From contig JBLMZA010000144.1 in assembly GCA_050258555.1 (NCBI GenBank), forward strand, positions 1 to 8,422: a stretch of DNA of 8,422 nucleotides. The letters are read 5' to 3'. A program made the position numbers and the translations under genes. Of this stretch, positions 6,456 to 8,422 are shown piece after piece. This DNA comes from CAISDA01 sp050258555 (GTDB lineage: Bacteria; Bacteroidota; Ignavibacteria; UBA10030; UBA8401). Numbering within the stretch: position 1 is the first letter of the stretch; every line of letters starts with the position of its first letter. The notes below the pieces were generated by a model. It was not told the DNA's origin. It made no database searches and worked only from the letters and a program-made list of their open reading frames with translations.

Positions 6456-7750
6456 CCGGCTGCGTGTACGGCCTTCAGGATCGTTTCCACGTCGTCGAAC
6501 GAATTGTAGCAGTGCAGCGAGAGCCGAAGCGCGGCGAGTCCGCCTTCGGTCACGACGCGCGTGCGGAGCTTGAATTTGTTGAGCTCTTCCTGCAGCTTCG
6601 TGTATGAGAGCGTCTTGTGGCTGATCGTTATCATCGCGCTGCGCATCGAAGGATCGGCAGGCGACAGCACCGTGATCGAGCCCTCCTTCTTCAGTCCTTC
6701 AAAGAGCGCGGATGACATCGCGCGGTCATGCTCCCAGATGTTGTTCATGCCGATCGCGTCGATGAATTTGAATGCGGCGCCGAGACCCACGCGCAGCGGC
6801 ACGCTGATCGTTCCGTATTCGTAGCGCTGGGCCGAGGGATGGAGCGTCAGTTCGCCCTTGTCGAAGTCGAATCCGTTGTCCGAATACGCGCCGATGAACT
6901 TCGCGCGCACCGTGTCGAGCATCGCCTTGCGCACATAGAGCAGGCCCGTTTCTTTCGGACCCATGAGCCATTTGTGTCCGCTCGTGGCATACGCATCGCA
7001 GCCGACCGCATGCAGATCGATCGGGATCATGCCGCCGGACTGCGCGCCGTCGATGAGGAAGAAGATGTTCTTCGAGCGCGCGAGATCGGCGATTTCTTTC
7101 ACCGGCATGATGAGTCCCGTCGTGGTGACGATGTGCGGAATAGCGATGATGCGCGTACGGGAGGTGATGAGCTTTTTGAGGCGGTCCAGGTTTTCCTGGG
7201 CAGACGCGGTGGAAGGTTCGAATCGGCGGATCACGATGCCGTCCTTCTTCTGCATCTCCACCCAGGTGATGGCATTGCCGACGTGTTCCTGGGTGGTGAG
7301 AATGACCTCGTCGCCTTTTTTGAGCGCGATGCCGTTGGCGATGATGTTCACGCCTTCGGTTGTATTGCGCGTGAAGGCGATCTCGTCGGCGTCGCAGTGA
7401 AAGAGCGCAGCCGCATCGGTCTTGATCTGCTTCCACAGGCCTTCCGAATGTCCGGTCTCGGAGACCTTTTCAAGCTCGTCCATTTTCGCTTTCACCGCGT
7501 CGATCACGGCATAGGGCGAGGCGCCGAGTCCGCCGGTATTGAGATAGATCCTGTCTGTGGTAAGCGGAAACTGCGCGCGCACCATGTTCCAGAAGCGTGT
7601 GTCGTCGGCCGCGACCGCACCGGAAACCTTTTCCAGTGCGGGAGGCTGCCCGGCACCCGATGCAAACGCGGAGGCAAGAGCGGAATTGGGCAGCAGCTGC
7701 GATGCGGCCAGCGCGGTGGCCGATGAGAGAAAGAATGTTCGTCGTTTCAT
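6452..7750 (-). CDS. Tat-exported class V aminotransferase (isopenicillin-N-epimerase-like PLP enzyme)
   Basis: This 432-residue fold-type I PLP enzyme has an N-terminal export signal. Residues 1-30 hold KRRTFFLSS, a hydrophobic Ala/Leu stretch and SALASA, a plausible cleavage site, so a periplasmic location by the Tat route is predicted. Export of folded protein would suit an enzyme that must load its cofactor first. Catalytic parts are complete: YLNTGGLGASP (69-79), RNTTEGVN (128-135) for cofactor phosphate contacts, QEHVGNAITW (154-163) with His156 as the ring-stacking residue, LIDGAQSGG (232-240) with Asp234 for the pyridine nitrogen, SGHKWLMGP (257-265) with Schiff-base Lys260, and LRLSLHCYN (408-416) with Arg409 for the substrate carboxylate. 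The CYN ending and LNTGG opening resemble CefD / isopenicillin-N-epimerase-like members more than cysteine desulfurases; no desulfurase-type catalytic Cys loop is seen. The reaction (epimerisation, transamination or lyase) is undetermined. The ATG is 6 nt after the upstream stop, so the two genes are probably co-translated. Confidence 0.9.
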   Translation of the reverse strand: MKRRTFFLSSATALAASQLLPNSALASAFASGAGQPPALEKVSGAVAADDTRFWNMVRAQFPLTTDRIYLNTGGLGASPYAVIDAVKAKMDELEKVSETGHSEGLWKQIKTDAAALFHCDADEIAFTRNTTEGVNIIANGIALKKGDEVILTTQEHVGNAITWVEMQKKDGIVIRRFEPSTASAQENLDRLKKLITSRTRIIAIPHIVTTTGLIMPVKEIADLARSKNIFFLIDGAQSGGMIPIDLHAVGCDAYATSGHKWLMGPKETGLLYVRKAMLDTVRAKFIGAYSDNGFDFDKGELTLHPSAQRYEYGTISVPLRVGLGAAFKFIDAIGMNNIWEHDRAMSSALFEGLKKEGSITVLSPADPSMRSAMITISHKTLSYTKLQEELNKFKLRTRVVTEGGLAALRLSLHCYNSFDDVETILKAVHAAG

Positions 7751-7756
7751 AGTTTT

Positions 7757-8422
7757 TTAAAGAGTAATAACAACGGTTGCGTGTTTCCTGACGGCGAAAG
7801 AGGCATCGGCATACGGACTGGCTTCCACCTTCGTCGTTTTGACGCGGACGGCTTTTCCGTTCACCGTCATTTTTTTGGCGCGCATGCCCTCAGGCAGCAG
7901 CACATGCAGCGCACAATCGGCCGTGCCGTCGATTTCGAGCGTGATCGTGCGCAGCTCTTTTTCGTACGTGAACGCATATTCGATCGATGCGCCCGAAGCG
8001 CCGTAGGCGGCGCAGGCGCGCGCCGTCGTGCAGTCGGCCGCCAGCCAGCGCGGTGCCAGGCGGACGCGGCTGTAGAGCTTGTGCTCGTCGACGATGCCCG
8101 CCAGGCCTTCCATGAGCGCATAGAGCATGGCCGAAGAGCCCCAACCGTCTGTCGGAGAGGAATCGGGACTCGTGCTTGTTTCGATCGTGGCATGTTCGCC
8201 GCTCGGGAAATACCAGAGATAGGATTCGCCGGAGCGCGTGAGCGCTTCATACTTCAGGAGGGTCTCGACGCCGTAGCGCTCCATGCCGTGTTCGAACGCC
8301 GCGCGGGCGATCTCCCCTCCCACCAGCGGCATGATGCCGCCGTTGCAGTACATGCCCTTCACGATCTTCTCGTCGCCCCAGATGCCGGCCGGGAACGGAG
8401 GATCGATCGAGAACCATTCGGC
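7757..8422 (-). CDS. Glycoside-hydrolase-like protein, C-terminal part (start outside window)
   Basis: The frame is open from the window edge to the TAA at 7759-7757, giving 221 residues; the N-terminus is missing. Residues 1-120 are helical and look like the end of an (alpha/alpha)6 barrel: MYCNGGIMPLVGGEIARAAF, ESYLWYFPSGEH, and SPTDGWGSSAMLYALMEGLAGI. The Asn-Gly-Gly and Asp-Gly-Trp-Gly-Ser loops between helices are typical of six-hairpin glycosidases. From about residue 130, LAPRWLAADC begins a beta-rich domain of roughly 90 residues ending in ATVVITL, as in the C-terminal beta-sandwich of GH65-, GH78- and GH94-like enzymes. The specific family is not recognisable from this part, and catalytic acids cannot be assigned. 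A GTG within this frame at 8362 is internal, not the start, because clear homologous-looking sequence continues upstream. The stop lies 6 nt before the aminotransferase ATG, so the two are in one operon. Confidence 0.72.
   Translation of the reverse strand, partial: AEWFSIDPPFPAGIWGDEKIVKGMYCNGGIMPLVGGEIARAAFEHGMERYGVETLLKYEALTRSGESYLWYFPSGEHATIETSTSPDSSPTDGWGSSAMLYALMEGLAGIVDEHKLYSRVRLAPRWLAADCTTARACAAYGASGASIEYAFTYEKELRTITLEIDGTADCALHVLLPEGMRAKKMTVNGKAVRVKTTKVEASPYADASFAVRKHATVVITL

Noticed and set aside
4826..6607. Open frame of 593 codons on the plus strand, antisense to the first symporter
   Set aside because: The translation is extremely charged and low in complexity (Arg, Glu, Asp, His), the mirror of a hydrophobic membrane protein. 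The sense strand encodes a clear SSS protein, and a similar shadow (3809-4495) occurs opposite the second symporter at the corresponding place.
6728..7726. Open frame of 332 codons on the plus strand opposite the aminotransferase
   Set aside because: Shadow of a gene with an intact PLP-binding site; no domain, ribosome site or promoter for the plus-strand frame.
6452..7750. Cysteine desulfurase (IscS/SufS-type)
   Set aside because: The PLP-lysine motif is shared within class V, but no desulfurase-type Cys loop was seen, the protein carries an export leader, and the C-terminal LSLHCYN pattern fits the CefD-like branch better. No Fe-S genes are nearby.

Overview
The window is a compact stretch in which every supported gene lies on the minus strand. 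Coding DNA is GC-rich and packed tightly; intergenic DNA is short and AT-rich. It looks like a chromosomal catabolic or glycan/sugar-utilisation locus of a Gram-negative-type bacterium. Two of the three visible N-termini of putatively enzymatic proteins carry twin-arginine (Tat) export signals, and most genes lack an obvious Shine-Dalgarno sequence. That combination would suit Bacteroidota-related or PVC-group bacteria (Verrucomicrobiota, Lentisphaerota, Planctomycetota), but nothing here fixes the phylum. I see no rRNA, tRNA, CRISPR array, transposase, phage gene or attachment site.

Layout in transcription order, from high to low coordinates. First comes the C-terminal 221 residues of a large glycoside-hydrolase-like protein, cut by the window edge (8422-7757). 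Next is a Tat-exported class V aminotransferase / isopenicillin-N-epimerase-like PLP enzyme (7750-6452). Two tandem paralogous sodium:solute symporters of the SSS family follow (6427-4505 and 4465-2522). These four genes are separated by 6, 24 and 39 nt and probably form one transcription unit whose promoter lies outside the window.

A 116-nt AT-rich gap (2406-2521) then carries the only convincing promoter: a near-consensus sigma70 site with a 17-nt spacer, directly followed by a 23-bp near-perfect inverted repeat that is a good operator candidate. It drives an IclR-family regulator (2405-1623), a cytoplasmic sugar-phosphate isomerase/epimerase-like TIM-barrel protein (1616-798) and the N-terminal 262 residues of a second Tat-exported protein that looks like a glycoside hydrolase (788 to beyond 1). 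These are spaced by 6 and 9 nt.

Working model (inference): exported hydrolases release a small sugar or sugar derivative outside the cytoplasm, the exported PLP enzyme may act on an amino-containing product, the SSS symporters import the products with Na+, the TIM-barrel enzyme rearranges or cleaves one in the cytoplasm, and the IclR protein senses an intermediate and controls its own operon. The substrate cannot be named from the sequence. I did not find a clearly new kind of system. The most notable points are the promoter/operator block, the gapless tandem transporter pair with clustered divergence, and the exported PLP enzyme.
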